Shown here one piece after another: positions 6,605 through 14,689 of a stretch of DNA of 41,027 bases. Under the pieces are notes generated by a model that was given only the letters and a program-made list of their open reading frames with translations, had not been told where the DNA came from and made no database searches. This DNA comes from an uncultured archaeon (GTDB taxonomy: Archaea > Halobacteriota > Methanosarcinia > Methanosarcinales > Methanoperedenaceae), in assembly GCA_902386135.1 (NCBI GenBank), contig CABMIB010000041.1:1-41027 (forward strand), given 5' to 3'. Position 1 is the first letter of the stretch. Every line of letters begins with the position of its first letter. A program made the position numbers and the translations under genes.

Positions 6605-7863
6605 GGCATGCTCCCGAGCAGTTCTTTTGCTTTATCTTTAGTGGTATCGGGTGTTTCCCATACTTTACTTGCCACAAGCGTTACACCGAACTCGCCCTTT
6701 GACATATTGCCTCTCACGGTCAGCATTTTCCCGAGAAGCTTCTTTTTGATCTCTTCTTCAACAGCACCCGGTGACATTGCGGCCTTTGCCATCTCCTTTG
6801 CTTCTTCAATTGTAAATCCGCAAATCTGCTGCGTAAGTCCTGCATCAAGAACGAGCGTCAGCGCGCCGGTACCGTCGTCGATTATGGCCTTTATCCGCAT
6901 ATCCGCTTTTTCAATTACCTTCCCATGTACGCGGCATATGCCTTTCTGGATGACCCGTGAACATTCAGGACAGCGGGATATCAACCCTGAACCCGGTCTG
7001 ATAGAAAGGATATTACCTTCGATCACTACATCAAACGCCCCTTCTTTTTCAATAAGGTCTCCTATCATGACCCTCTGCTGCTCTTTATACTGGAGCTTCT
7101 TTTCAAGCTTTATTACCTTGCTGTTCTCATTTATATGCAGTGTGGGAACCCCTCGGAATGAGCGCACATAAGCGTTTTTTACCTCAATAGTATTCCCGGC
7201 TTCAAGTTCAGGCAGTATCACCCACGCTGTAAAAGGAACTTTTGTGTTATCATCGGCACCGATGCCGTTCAGGATTTTCCTGACACCGTCTTTTATGTTT
7301 ATCTCGCGGGGCTCGACGCTCAAAATTGTGAAAACTGTATGGACGCTGACATCCCCATCCTTTAACTCTGATAGTTTCTTCTGCACGCTCTCCTGTGCCA
7401 TCACAGCTCCGCTGTTGAGTTTTGTGACTTTTGCTTTGGTTCCGATATTTATCTCGGGCCTGTCCTGCCAGTTCCTCACGTAAGCCTGTTTGATATTGAT
7501 GGTATCTCCGGCACTCAGACTGAAGTCCTGCCATGCTGTAAAACCTCTGGCTGCTGTCTCATCCCTTACGACCCCTGAAAAAATCACTTTTTCAACGTTT
7601 TTTATGTTAATCGTTTTTTTGTTTATTTCCAGGACCTGCACGTTCACTTCGATATTACGGTCTCCTATCTCCATATCCTGGAGTTTACGTAATATACTTT
7701 TCTCTGCCCCGCCATATTTCTTTATCAGGCTGCGCTTCGCTTCTTCTATAGGTACCCTGTACTCAAGCAGTTTTTTTAAGTCCGCTATAATGCTGCCTTC
7801 GTCTATTTCGTTATCAAGCGCCCTTTTTATATCTTCGACGTGGGGCGCAAATTCACCTTCCAT
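6592..7863 (-). CDS. rpa: Replication protein A, single-stranded DNA-binding subunit
   Basis: 423 residues from ATG at 7863 with GGAGG five bases upstream. After a helical N-terminus (~1-60) come three OB folds at about 70-165, 175-270 and 280-365. The first two share the pattern VNVQVLEINKKTINIKNV / VHTVFTILSVEPREINIKDG and ITIKQAYVRNW-type strands. The third carries a zinc finger (C-P-E-C, eight residues, C-R-V-H, near residue 296). This is the methanosarcinal multi-OB RPA architecture. It coats single-stranded DNA in replication and repair and is encoded first in the rpa-rpap-rpe operon. Confidence 0.92.
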   Translation of the reverse strand: MEGEFAPHVEDIKRALDNEIDEGSIIADLKKLLEYRVPIEEAKRSLIKKYGGAEKSILRKLQDMEIGDRNIEVNVQVLEINKKTINIKNVEKVIFSGVVRDETAARGFTAWQDFSLSAGDTINIKQAYVRNWQDRPEINIGTKAKVTKLNSGAVMAQESVQKKLSELKDGDVSVHTVFTILSVEPREINIKDGVRKILNGIGADDNTKVPFTAWVILPELEAGNTIEVKNAYVRSFRGVPTLHINENSKVIKLEKKLQYKEQQRVMIGDLIEKEGAFDVVIEGNILSIRPGSGLISRCPECSRVIQKGICRVHGKVIEKADMRIKAIIDDGTGALTLVLDAGLTQQICGFTIEEAKEMAKAAMSPGAVEEEIKKKLLGKMLTVRGNMSKGEFGVTLVASKVWETPDTTKDKAKELLGSMPWKT

Positions 7864-7966
7864 AATGCCTCCATGCGACCAGTGGAATAGGCGTTATATG
7901 GTAATTAATAGGTGAAAAATCCATCGGCCAATAATTTGTTTTGAACAAACCAATTTAGCTATTATT

Positions 7967-8326
7967 TCATATTAATGTATTTTTAATATAAAGCTTATTA
8001 TTCTCTGTTTGAACATCGTTAAAATTGCTTAAAATGCCCCAAACGTATGCAGGATTTGCCTCACTAAAACCAAGCTCACGAATAGACGCTTTTCCACTCC
8101 CTATCCCTTCTATTACATTACCTCCATGTAGATAACGATATGTTGGGACAATTTCCCTTTTTATATCAATATGCCTTGATTTACCCGTACTTTGAATAAC
8201 CACAAATAGTTCACAACCACGTATCGATACTCTAAATTCTTCTCCTCGGAATGTTCTCAACTTCTTCCCATCCAAACTTTTGAGTTTATTTAGGATATCT
8301 TGCAATGATTGATCTAATGAGCTCAT
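7967..8326 (-). CDS. Hypothetical 119-residue protein
   Basis: A soluble protein with a helical N-terminus (SLDQSLQDILNKLKSLDGKKL), a beta-rich middle (TFRGEEFRVSIRGCELFVV) and a C-terminal region with EANPAYVWGILSNF. No catalytic motif or membrane segment. It lies alone between rpa and the toxin-antitoxin pair, and its AT-richness suggests accessory DNA. I do not recognise it. Confidence 0.55.
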   Translation of the reverse strand: MSSLDQSLQDILNKLKSLDGKKLRTFRGEEFRVSIRGCELFVVIQSTGKSRHIDIKREIVPTYRYLHGGNVIEGIGSGKASIRELGFSEANPAYVWGILSNFNDVQTENNKLYIKNTLI

Positions 8327-8410
8327 GTTATTCTAAAACAAACTCGATTCAGTTATATAATTTTCGTACAGTATTCAAGAAATGAGCCTGATTCTACATT
8401 CGTAAAGTAG

Positions 8411-8677
8411 CTACTTTATTCTTTTTAGCATCTCTCTATAGACCCGTTTTCGTTTATCTACGATTATGAGCCAGATAATTTCGCCTTCGAGCGCATACAC
8501 GAGCCTGAAGTTGCTAAACCTTACACGAAATAATCCAGTATAACCTCTGAGAGGCTTAAACCTGTTTGGATCTTCTTTTATTCTAAAAATCAGTTCCTTG
8601 AGCCGTTCCTTTACAGGTTTATCAAGCTTCTTTAAGTCCTTCTCAAAGAGCGGGTGAGCCTTTAATACCCATGTCAT
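8411..8677 (-). CDS. RelE/ParE-family toxin
   Basis: 88 residues: WVLKAHPLFEKDLKKLDKP, KERLKELIFRIKEDP, then PLRGYTGLFRVRFSNFRLVY and a final strand LIIVDKRKRVYREM. This is the compact RelE fold: two helices, a four-stranded sheet, and basic residues R-V-R and R-L-V-Y in the expected places for ribosome-dependent mRNA cleavage. It starts five bases after the end of the upstream antitoxin gene, the usual antitoxin-first order. Whether it is an active ribonuclease cannot be told from sequence. Confidence 0.85.
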   Translation of the reverse strand: MTWVLKAHPLFEKDLKKLDKPVKERLKELIFRIKEDPNRFKPLRGYTGLFRVRFSNFRLVYALEGEIIWLIIVDKRKRVYREMLKRIK

Positions 8678-8682
8678 ATTTG

Positions 8683-8928
8683 TTATTCGAGAAGTTCAAG
8701 AATCTTTTTCTCGTCCAGTCCCACGACTTTTCCACTCTCTATGTCATTGAACCTTGACGAGACTTCTTTCATAAACTCAGGGTCAGTTATCATCTCAAGT
8801 TCATCCAGCTTGTCCTCTATTTCATCAATCAAACCCTGCAATAAACTTCTATCAACTAATACAAGATCTTTCCCGACTGGCTGGGGAATTTTATTAAATC
8901 CTTTTTTTATACTTGCTGTGTTAGTCAT
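8683..8928 (-). CDS. Antitoxin of RelE-type module
   Basis: I place the start at ATG 8928 (81 residues, MTNTASIKKGFNKIPQPVGK). A longer in-frame extension to 9042 exists, but its sequence (MSQFPAERKKNTLHSAEIPN) looks like translated promoter. A TATA-like CTTAAATATT at 8955-8964 lies inside that extension, about 32 bases before ATG 8928. The C-terminal half is an acidic helix (DEIEDKLDELEMI) and a tail typical of antitoxins that wrap their toxin, ending in GLDEKKILELLE. DNA-binding autoregulation is expected for the family. Confidence 0.75.
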   Translation of the reverse strand: MTNTASIKKGFNKIPQPVGKDLVLVDRSLLQGLIDEIEDKLDELEMITDPEFMKEVSSRFNDIESGKVVGLDEKKILELLE

Positions 8929-8954
8929 CCTTTTCAAATTTATTAATAGTATGC

Positions 8955-8964
8955 AATATTTAAG
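8955..8964 (-). promoter_or_regulatory. TATA box of RelE-type module
   Basis: CTTAAATATT on the minus strand, centred about 32 bases before the antitoxin ATG, which predicts a very short leader. It supports the shorter antitoxin start. Confidence 0.45.
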
Positions 8965-9115
8965 TAGTTTTCTAACTGTAAGATTTGGTATTTCGGCGGA
9001 ATGTAAAGTATTTTTCTTCCTCTCGGCGGGAAACTGTGACATTTTTGTTACGATTGTTACAATATAGTGGCGGATACAGAAGTGATATTAGAGCGTGTCG
9101 CAGCTCCTGGCACTG

Positions 9116-9892
9116 CTATTTACCCAAATCCACAACCTCATAGTTCAACCCCTCATCCTCAAGCCTGTTGAGCAGCGGAGGGACTTCCTCATCCACTGAT
9201 ACCACAAGAGAAGAAAGACCATGAAATGCAGCCTCCACAACTGATTCTTTTGCGCCAAAGAGAATATTGGGTTTGATATTTATCTTCCGGAGAGCTGTCA
9301 GTGCCTCTACACCTATAGCAGCGATATAAGGCTTATCTTGCGAGTATTTTTTCAGCATCTCGTAATCCACGCTGCGGGAACCGCCCCTCTCTACCCTGGG
9401 TACTTTACAGATGGTTATATTTACCTCAGGCAGGCGAATGATCCCTTTTAAGTCCGTCACCCCGACATCTTCCCCTGCCTTTGCATCCGATATTGTAATA
9501 CCTGTAACATCGCCGTCCCCGGAGCCGGCATACAGAAGCCCCTCATCCATTCTAAGAGAGACACGCTGCCCCTTGTCAAATCCTTTTTCGGCAATCGCAG
9601 TAGCCACTGAGATGTGGCTCACGATATCCTCCATGACGAAACGCGCGTACTTTTTAAGCTCCATCGCCCGCTCAAGTACCCATTCCACCCCTTTTTTGGT
9701 AACGCGGTAGCGGACGCGTCCATCAGAGAATAAAAGCCCTTCCATGACCAGGTCTTTGATATACTCCGAAACCGCCTGCGGGGTTATGCCTATCTTATCC
9801 GCAATCTCTTTCTGCCGTACATCAGGCTGGTGTGCGGCTATTTCGACAAGTATCTGGAATCTGGTGCTGTTTTTCTTGCTCCGCAATATCAT
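9116..9892 (-). CDS. Archaeal winged-helix transcriptional regulator (COG1497-like)
   Basis: 258 residues. The N-terminal winged helix is clear: RFQILVEIAAHQPDVRQKEIADKIG, ITPQAVSEYIKDLVMEGLL (recognition helix) and GRVRYRVTKKGVEWVL (wing). The C-terminal ~180 residues form an alpha/beta domain with Gly-rich turns (YAGSGDGDVTGITISDAKAGEDVG) that probably senses a ligand. It overlaps the upstream regulator gene by four bases (ATGA), so the two are co-translated. This family is found in euryarchaea next to a second regulator, as here. Target genes are unknown. Confidence 0.8.
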   Translation of the reverse strand: MILRSKKNSTRFQILVEIAAHQPDVRQKEIADKIGITPQAVSEYIKDLVMEGLLFSDGRVRYRVTKKGVEWVLERAMELKKYARFVMEDIVSHISVATAIAEKGFDKGQRVSLRMDEGLLYAGSGDGDVTGITISDAKAGEDVGVTDLKGIIRLPEVNITICKVPRVERGGSRSVDYEMLKKYSQDKPYIAAIGVEALTALRKINIKPNILFGAKESVVEAAFHGLSSLVVSVDEEVPPLLNRLEDEGLNYEVVDLGK

Positions 9893-10410
9893 TCGGTTTC
9901 TCCGACCAGCTCAATCCTCTGACCTTTTACTGTCAGGATTGGTGATCGTTTCGCCACCCCGCGGATAAACATAATACTCCTGTCCACTACACGCTGGAGG
10001 CCGTTCATCGACTGGTTGCCTCCCACCACTTCTTTCTCGATAACATCAAGGTACTTTCTTATTTCGTTATCACTCTTGAAAGTGATCATTATAAGGTCGC
10101 TCAAATCTTCAACCGTACACTGGAAGTTGACGCTCACCCTGGCATATGACGAATGGTATTCCTTTTCAGGCTTTTTTCCCGGTTGCGGCATCCGCCATTT
10201 GCTCTCGACCATGCCGCTTTTTTTCAGTACATCGAGGCTGTCTGCTACTTTAAGTCCTACTTCTTTCTCCAGTTCCTCTTCGGTTTTCCAGTCTTTTTGT
10301 AAAGCATCGAAAACTTTCTTGTGGGTTTCGGAGCCAAAAGCGCGGAGGAGCGGGACGATATCCGAAGGTTCATTAATAATACGTGTTCTCTTACCCATGG
10401 ATGACATCAC
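9889..10410 (-). CDS. ArsR-like transcriptional regulator (COG4738-like)
   Basis: 173 residues with an N-terminal winged helix (IVPLLRAFGSETHKKVFDALQKDW, KTEEELEKEVGLKVADSLDVLKKSGMVESKW) and a C-terminal domain with FQCTVEDLSDLIMITF, which in this family probably mediates dimerisation or sensing. It is the first gene of a two-regulator unit and overlaps the next by four bases. The upstream 90 bases are very AT-rich (10480-10525, several TTTAAATA-like boxes), giving a clear promoter zone. Confidence 0.8.
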   Translation of the reverse strand: MMSSMGKRTRIINEPSDIVPLLRAFGSETHKKVFDALQKDWKTEEELEKEVGLKVADSLDVLKKSGMVESKWRMPQPGKKPEKEYHSSYARVSVNFQCTVEDLSDLIMITFKSDNEIRKYLDVIEKEVVGGNQSMNGLQRVVDRSIMFIRGVAKRSPILTVKGQRIELVGETE

Positions 10411-10577
10411 TCACTTAACAGGTTCTAATTTCTCAATTCAAATCCTTATATTGTGTTCTAAAGGGATAAACGTTTTGAAGAGAACTATTTAAATTAATTA
10501 TATTTATTTAAATATATTTATATCGCCGACAATCGCTATAGTCATTGTTATTCCAACTGGCGTAGCATCTGCAATAT

Positions 10578-11171
10578 TTAGTCTTTGATTTTCCAGTAAT
10601 ATAAAACAACCAGAACTATTGCAGCAACCACAATAATATCAAGCCCATTAAAAAACCCGATAATATTTTTCCAGAAAGGTCCGAGGGAGAAGCCGATGTA
10701 TGCCAGGGCAAAACACCAGGGCAATGAGCCTATAAAACTGAACGTAACAAGCTTTTTTATGTCATATCTCCCTATCCCTGCCGGCAGCGAGATGAAGGTG
10801 CGGACTACTGGAAGCAGCCTGGAAAAGAAAACAGCCCTGTCGCCATATTTTTTGAACCATGTTTCAGCAAGCTCCATGTGGCTGGTTTTAATAAAAAGAT
10901 ATTTACCGTATATCTCTATGAAAGGTCTTCCACCTTTGTATCCTACATAATATGATAGAACCGAGCCTGCGGTGCAGCCAACAGCCCCGATAATGCTGAT
11001 CAAAAACAAATTAAATGTCCCCTGGTATGCCAGGTAGCCGGCGAACGGCATCACGACCTCGGAGGGCACAGGAAGCGCCGCGCTCTCAAGAGTCATTAAA
11101 ATAAAAACCCCTGCATACCCGATGGCGGAAATAAATTGTGTTATGTAACCCGATAATAGTTCAGCGATCAT
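10578..11171 (-). CDS. DedA-family (VTT-domain) membrane protein
   Basis: 197 residues with the DedA/SNARE-associated pattern: ETLESAALPVPSEVVMPFAGYLA near the N-terminus, then YYVGYKGGRPFIEIYGKYLF, and FSRLLPVVRTFISLPAGIGRY with the conserved arginines, followed by membrane spans to the end. Members are lipid-carrier flippases or scramblases of the cytoplasmic membrane; the substrate here is unknown. A TATA box 27 bases before the ATG implies a leaderless transcript. It is transcribed in the same direction as the regulators downstream but has its own promoter. Confidence 0.88.
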   Translation of the reverse strand: MIAELLSGYITQFISAIGYAGVFILMTLESAALPVPSEVVMPFAGYLAYQGTFNLFLISIIGAVGCTAGSVLSYYVGYKGGRPFIEIYGKYLFIKTSHMELAETWFKKYGDRAVFFSRLLPVVRTFISLPAGIGRYDIKKLVTFSFIGSLPWCFALAYIGFSLGPFWKNIIGFFNGLDIIVVAAIVLVVLYYWKIKD

Positions 11172-11192
11172 TACTTAAGAATAGAAAAGGGC

Positions 11193-11202
11193 ATTATTTA
11201 AA
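11193..11202 (-). promoter_or_regulatory. TATA box of dedA-like gene
   Basis: TTTAAATAAT on the minus strand, centred about 27 bases from the start codon at 11171. This is the spacing expected from TATA box to transcription start, so the message is probably leaderless. Confidence 0.5.
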
Positions 11203-11238
11203 GGTTGTTAAACATTTCAACAGCAGTGGCTCCAGGTA

Positions 11239-12204
11239 TCATTTCTTACCGGCTCCGCACAATATAAAATGAGCAATCAGAGCCTCAAGCTGGATACGTT
11301 CGTTCGCGCCTTCAGCCATCCTGAAATCCACCTCTCCTATGCGGTCGATGAGGTCTACTTTCAACCTGTCCGGGATCGTCATATCAAGCATAGCGCGGAA
11401 TATCTGCCCTATGATATCTTCACCGGAAAGCCCCTGTTCTATCAGCAGGTAGTCCAGTTTTGCCCTGGCTTTCATGAAACTGCCCTCAAGAGACAGTTTG
11501 ATCAGCTCTATAACCTCTTCCGGCTTTGCAGTGGCTGTGGTCTTGTAAATAGCGTCCATGTTCACTGTTTTATCCAGCATCGCAGCCGCCTGGAGGGCAT
11601 TGATTGCCCGCCTCATATCCCCGGCAGCCACGTACCTTATAGCCTCCATACCATCATCGGTAAGAGTTACACCTTCAGTTTTGGCGATGTATTTCACCCT
11701 CTCCTCTACCGCTGCGCTGGAAATGGGTTTGAACCTGTAAACCGCACACCGCGATTGGATGGGTTCGATTATTTTTGAAGAATAATTGCAGGAGAGGATA
11801 AAACGGCATGAACTTGTGTATTTCTCCATCGTCCTTCGCAATGCTGATTGCGCATCCGAGGTAAGAGCATCAGCCTCATCAAGGAAGATTATCTTGAATT
11901 CCGCTTCGCCCAGGGGCGCAGTCCTGGCAAAGTTCTTTATCTTGTTCCGTACCACGTCGATTCCGCGCTCGTCGCTGGCATTAAGCTCCGTGAAATTGTT
12001 AGCCCATGATTCACCGAAAAGTTCGCGTGCAACGCAGATAGCAGCGGCCGTCTTTCCAACGCCCGGAGGTCCTGAGAAAAGAAGATGCGGTAGGTTACGT
12101 GACTGGATATAGGATTTAAGGCGCTTTATGACTTCAACCTGTCCCACTATGTCGTCCAGTTTTTTCGGGCGGTACTTCTCGATCCAGATTTCTTCTTTGA
12201 GCAT
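11239..12204 (-). CDS. rfcS: Replication factor C small subunit (clamp loader)
   Basis: 321 residues, the usual length. AAA+ signatures are present: RPKKLDDIVGQ (RFC box II), Walker A GPPGVGKT at ~45-52, Walker B IIFLDEADAL near 105-114, and the SRC motif (IQSRCAVYRF) at ~150. The C-terminal helical collar follows from ~230. It loads the PCNA sliding clamp together with the large subunit, which is not in this window. A TATA box 30 bases before the ATG suggests a leaderless message. Confidence 0.97.
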   Translation of the reverse strand: MLKEEIWIEKYRPKKLDDIVGQVEVIKRLKSYIQSRNLPHLLFSGPPGVGKTAAAICVARELFGESWANNFTELNASDERGIDVVRNKIKNFARTAPLGEAEFKIIFLDEADALTSDAQSALRRTMEKYTSSCRFILSCNYSSKIIEPIQSRCAVYRFKPISSAAVEERVKYIAKTEGVTLTDDGMEAIRYVAAGDMRRAINALQAAAMLDKTVNMDAIYKTTATAKPEEVIELIKLSLEGSFMKARAKLDYLLIEQGLSGEDIIGQIFRAMLDMTIPDRLKVDLIDRIGEVDFRMAEGANERIQLEALIAHFILCGAGKK

Positions 12205-12228
12205 TCAAGTTCTTAATAAGAAGGAGGT

Positions 12229-12238
12229 ATTATTTAAG
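12229..12238 (-). promoter_or_regulatory. TATA box of rfcS
   Basis: CTTAAATAAT on the minus strand, centred about 30 bases upstream of the rfcS start codon. It nearly matches the box in front of the dedA-like gene and predicts a leaderless or nearly leaderless transcript. Confidence 0.5.
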
Positions 12239-12357
12239 TTTCCTCCCGGAGTGAGACCATCCACTAATTAGACGGGAAGATAGTATCGACTGGATGGTAA
12301 AAACCTCCTGCTAATCCGGGTAGTGCCCTAAATTTCACGATCTATATAAAAACAACC

Positions 12358-12424
12358 GCCACAGAGTCACGAAGATGCAGAGAAATATTTCAAAAAGCTC
12401 TCCGTGCCTCTGCGTCTCTGTGGC
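12358..12424. repeat. CACAGAG-type palindromic repeat, first element
   Basis: The arms begin GCCACAGAG (12358-12366) and end CTCTGTGGC (12416-12424), with further partly complementary stretches inside (CACGAAGATGCAGAG against CTCTCCGTGCCTCTGCG). The loop is AT-rich. It belongs to a family of imperfect hairpins built from short CACAGAG-like words that also occurs at 12492-12584 and 16184-16231. Confidence 0.65.
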
Positions 12425-12491
12425 TTTTAATTATTTCGCCACGGAAACACGAAGGTCACAGAGGTTATAATCAGGGCTTAAGAAACACATT

Positions 12492-12584
12492 GCCACTGAG
12501 GCACAGAGAACACAGAGATTCAATTTAAGGAGTCAGCTTTTGATGCTTATCGCAATAGTCTTTGTACCTCAGCGCCTCTGTGGC
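12492..12584. repeat. CACAGAG-type palindromic repeat, second element
   Basis: GCCACTGAGGCACAGAG (12492-12508) faces CTCAGCGCCTCTGTGGC (12568-12584), matching at 14 of 17 positions when one arm is reversed and complemented. It lies head-to-tail with the element at 12358-12424, and a half-copy (GCCACGGAAACACGAAGG) lies between them. The rest of 12205-12716 holds no gene. It carries a block like GGATGGTCTC near both ends in inverted orientation and CCGGGTAGTGC twice in direct orientation (near 12317 and 12687). Confidence 0.6.
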
Positions 12585-12782
12585 TCATTTATGCTCAAGT
12601 CTATATGTTGGAATTATTGGATGGTCTCTCCCGGAGTATCCGGTAGTCACCATTGGTTCCATGCACCTGCTGGTGCCACCCAAAAGCCGGGTAGTGCGAA
12701 AGTATTATCATACTAAGTGCATATAGGTAAAAACCACGATTTTAATAGCCCCCGTATCTGGGGTCTCTATCCGGAGAGAAAA

Positions 12783-13901
12783 ATGCCTGTAAAAGAGAAA
12801 GAACCGCTTATAATGCACCCGCGCCCAAGCTCGATTGTGGCTGCGCTGTACACCTTGCGAGACCTTGATACCGATGTCGTTATACTGCACGGACCACCCG
12901 GATGCAGTTTCAAGCATGCCAGGCTGCTTGAGGAGGACGGGATGAGGGTCGTTACCACTTCCCTTGATGAGTCGGGTTTTGTTTTTGGGGGGCACGATTC
13001 GCTGGTCGAGGTGCTTGAAAAGGTCATCAAACGCTTTAACCCGAAACGCATAGGCATAGTCGGAACATGCGCAAGCATGATAATCGGGGAAGAGCTTCAT
13101 GAGGCTGTGACCGAAGTCCAGCCCGATGTGCCTGTTATCGAAGTTGAAGTCCATGCCGGCTACAGGGACAATACAAAAGGAGTTATCATCGCGCTTGAGT
13201 CGGCGCTTGCAGCCGGGATCATCAGTGAGGCTGAGTTCGAGAGGCAAAAATCGCTCCTGAAGGAAGCCACGATGGTCGAGAAACGCCACGGTGCTGCCAG
13301 CAAGGAGTACCTGGAACCCAATCGCGGGGATTTGAAATTCAGGGTTGCGGAGAGATTGCTTGAACTTATGAAACAGGGGAAAAAGGGGCTTAACATACTC
13401 AATGCCAAGAAAGAAACAGCATTCATGTTCGCCGATATCAATCTTGCAGTAACCCAGACGGCCGAAAAGCTGGGTGTCAGCTCCAATATAGTAAACATGG
13501 TAAACCTGGACGTGAACGTGGGTCTCCCCAAGAACAGGAGGAATGCCCGTGAGGTCAGGGATGAGCTGACGCAGAAAGGGATGGAGATACACCACATCAT
13601 AGGAGGACTGGATGAGTATCCCATAGCCGGGAATAACGCAAGCCAGATAATCGGTGAAAAATATTCGGATTTCGATTTTGCTGTAATAACAGGCGTACCG
13701 CATGCGCTTCCCATGGATAACATAAAGCATATGGAGTTGTTCTCTATCACGAACGGCCCGCGCCAGGTAGTGCCGTTAAAAGAAATGGGGCACAAGCATG
13801 TTGTTGTGGAGATAGACCTGCATCCAAAGACTCTGGGAGTAAATCATATCGTTGAATCAGAGTTCGGGGCAACGCTGAGGGAGCTGGCAAAGGATGCCTA
13901 A
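12783..13901 (+). CDS. cfbD: Ni-sirohydrochlorin a,c-diamide reductive cyclase, NifD-like subunit
   Basis: 372 residues from ATG 12783, chosen because GGAGAG lies just upstream and the family begins near [19 protein letters not shown]; an in-frame ATG at 12717 adds 22 atypical residues. The NifD-like features are [14 protein letters not shown] with a conserved Cys, [15 protein letters not shown], and [13 protein letters not shown]. CfbD with CfbC reductively cyclises Ni-sirohydrochlorin a,c-diamide on the way to coenzyme F430. It overlaps cfbC by eight bases. Its presence means the organism makes F430 and so almost certainly has methyl-coenzyme M reductase. Confidence 0.93.
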   Translation: MPVKEKEPLIMHPRPSSIVAALYTLRDLDTDVVILHGPPGCSFKHARLLEEDGMRVVTTSLDESGFVFGGHDSLVEVLEKVIKRFNPKRIGIVGTCASMIIGEELHEAVTEVQPDVPVIEVEVHAGYRDNTKGVIIALESALAAGIISEAEFERQKSLLKEATMVEKRHGAASKEYLEPNRGDLKFRVAERLLELMKQGKKGLNILNAKKETAFMFADINLAVTQTAEKLGVSSNIVNMVNLDVNVGLPKNRRNAREVRDELTQKGMEIHHIIGGLDEYPIAGNNASQIIGEKYSDFDFAVITGVPHALPMDNIKHMELFSITNGPRQVVPLKEMGHKHVVVEIDLHPKTLGVNHIVESEFGATLRELAKDA

Positions 13902-14685
13902 GCAGATAGCGATATACGGGAAAGGCGGCATCGGTAAATCGAGCACGGCGTCCAATGTAGCTGCGGCATGTGCAGACGAGGGCTATCGAGTCACGATAAT
14001 AGGATGCGACCCCAAGAGCGACTCCTCAATCACATTATTGCGCGGAAGGCGCATCCCCACAATCATGGACCTGATGCGGCAGGGCATGGACATAAGGGAA
14101 GAGGACATAATCTTCAGCGGGTACAAAGGGGTAAAATGCGTTGAGATAGGCGGTCCTGAGCCCGGCATAGGCTGTGCCGGAAGGGGCATCATAGTTGCGA
14201 TAAGCCTGCTTAAGAAGATATCAAAGGCCATCGAGGATACCGACCTTGTGATATACGACGTACCCGGCGACATCGTGTGCGGCGGCTTTGTTGCGCCTGT
14301 CAAGAAAGGGCTTGTGAACGAGGCATACGTGCTTACATCGGGTGAGTACATGCCGTTATATGCAGCCAATAATATCTGCAAAGGACTTTCCCGGCTGGAG
14401 ATGACGCTTAACGGTGTTATCTGCAACTCGCGGGGCGCGCCGAACGAAGAGGTCATAGTCGGCGAATTCGCAAAGGAGATAGGGAGCAGGTTGCTTGCAT
14501 TTATCCCTAAGGATGTTTTAGTGCAGACGTGTGAGAGAGAGGGGCTTTCTGTTATAGAAAAGGCGCCGGATTCCGCGATCGCTGGCGTTTACAGGAAGCT
14601 TGCGCAGGCTATAATGGCGGAAAAAGAGGCGCAAATCCCGAAGCCGCTGGATGATAAACGGTTGAGGGAGCTTACAAGGATATAG
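13894..14685 (+). CDS. cfbC: Ni-sirohydrochlorin a,c-diamide reductive cyclase, NifH-like subunit
   Basis: 263 residues. P-loop GKGGIGKS at 9-16, switch region CDPKSDSS, and the two cysteines that bridge a [4Fe-4S] cluster in the NifH dimer, C94 (GIGCAGRG) and C129 (VPGDIVCGG). It is the ATP-driven electron donor to CfbD. It overlaps cfbD upstream and is followed four bases later by cfbB, so the three are one operon. Separation from nitrogenase NifH rests on the adjacent CfbD-type partner and CfbB and on the absence of other nif genes. Confidence 0.93.
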   Translation: MPKQIAIYGKGGIGKSSTASNVAAACADEGYRVTIIGCDPKSDSSITLLRGRRIPTIMDLMRQGMDIREEDIIFSGYKGVKCVEIGGPEPGIGCAGRGIIVAISLLKKISKAIEDTDLVIYDVPGDIVCGGFVAPVKKGLVNEAYVLTSGEYMPLYAANNICKGLSRLEMTLNGVICNSRGAPNEEVIVGEFAKEIGSRLLAFIPKDVLVQTCEREGLSVIEKAPDSAIAGVYRKLAQAIMAEKEAQIPKPLDDKRLRELTRI

Positions 14686-14689
14686 AAAC

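Noticed and set aside
6356-7171. 271-codon plus-strand frame opposite rpa/rpap
   Set aside because: Opposite-strand shadow of two well-recognised overlapping genes; composition is Ser/Pro-rich and non-protein-like.
12708-13730. 340-codon minus-strand frame opposite cfbD
   Set aside because: Opposite-strand shadow of a clear NifD-like gene; no motif or ribosome-binding site.
13894-14685. Nitrogenase iron protein NifH
   Set aside because: Although NifH-like, it overlaps cfbD and is followed by cfbB; no nifDKEN-type genes are present, so CfbC fits better.
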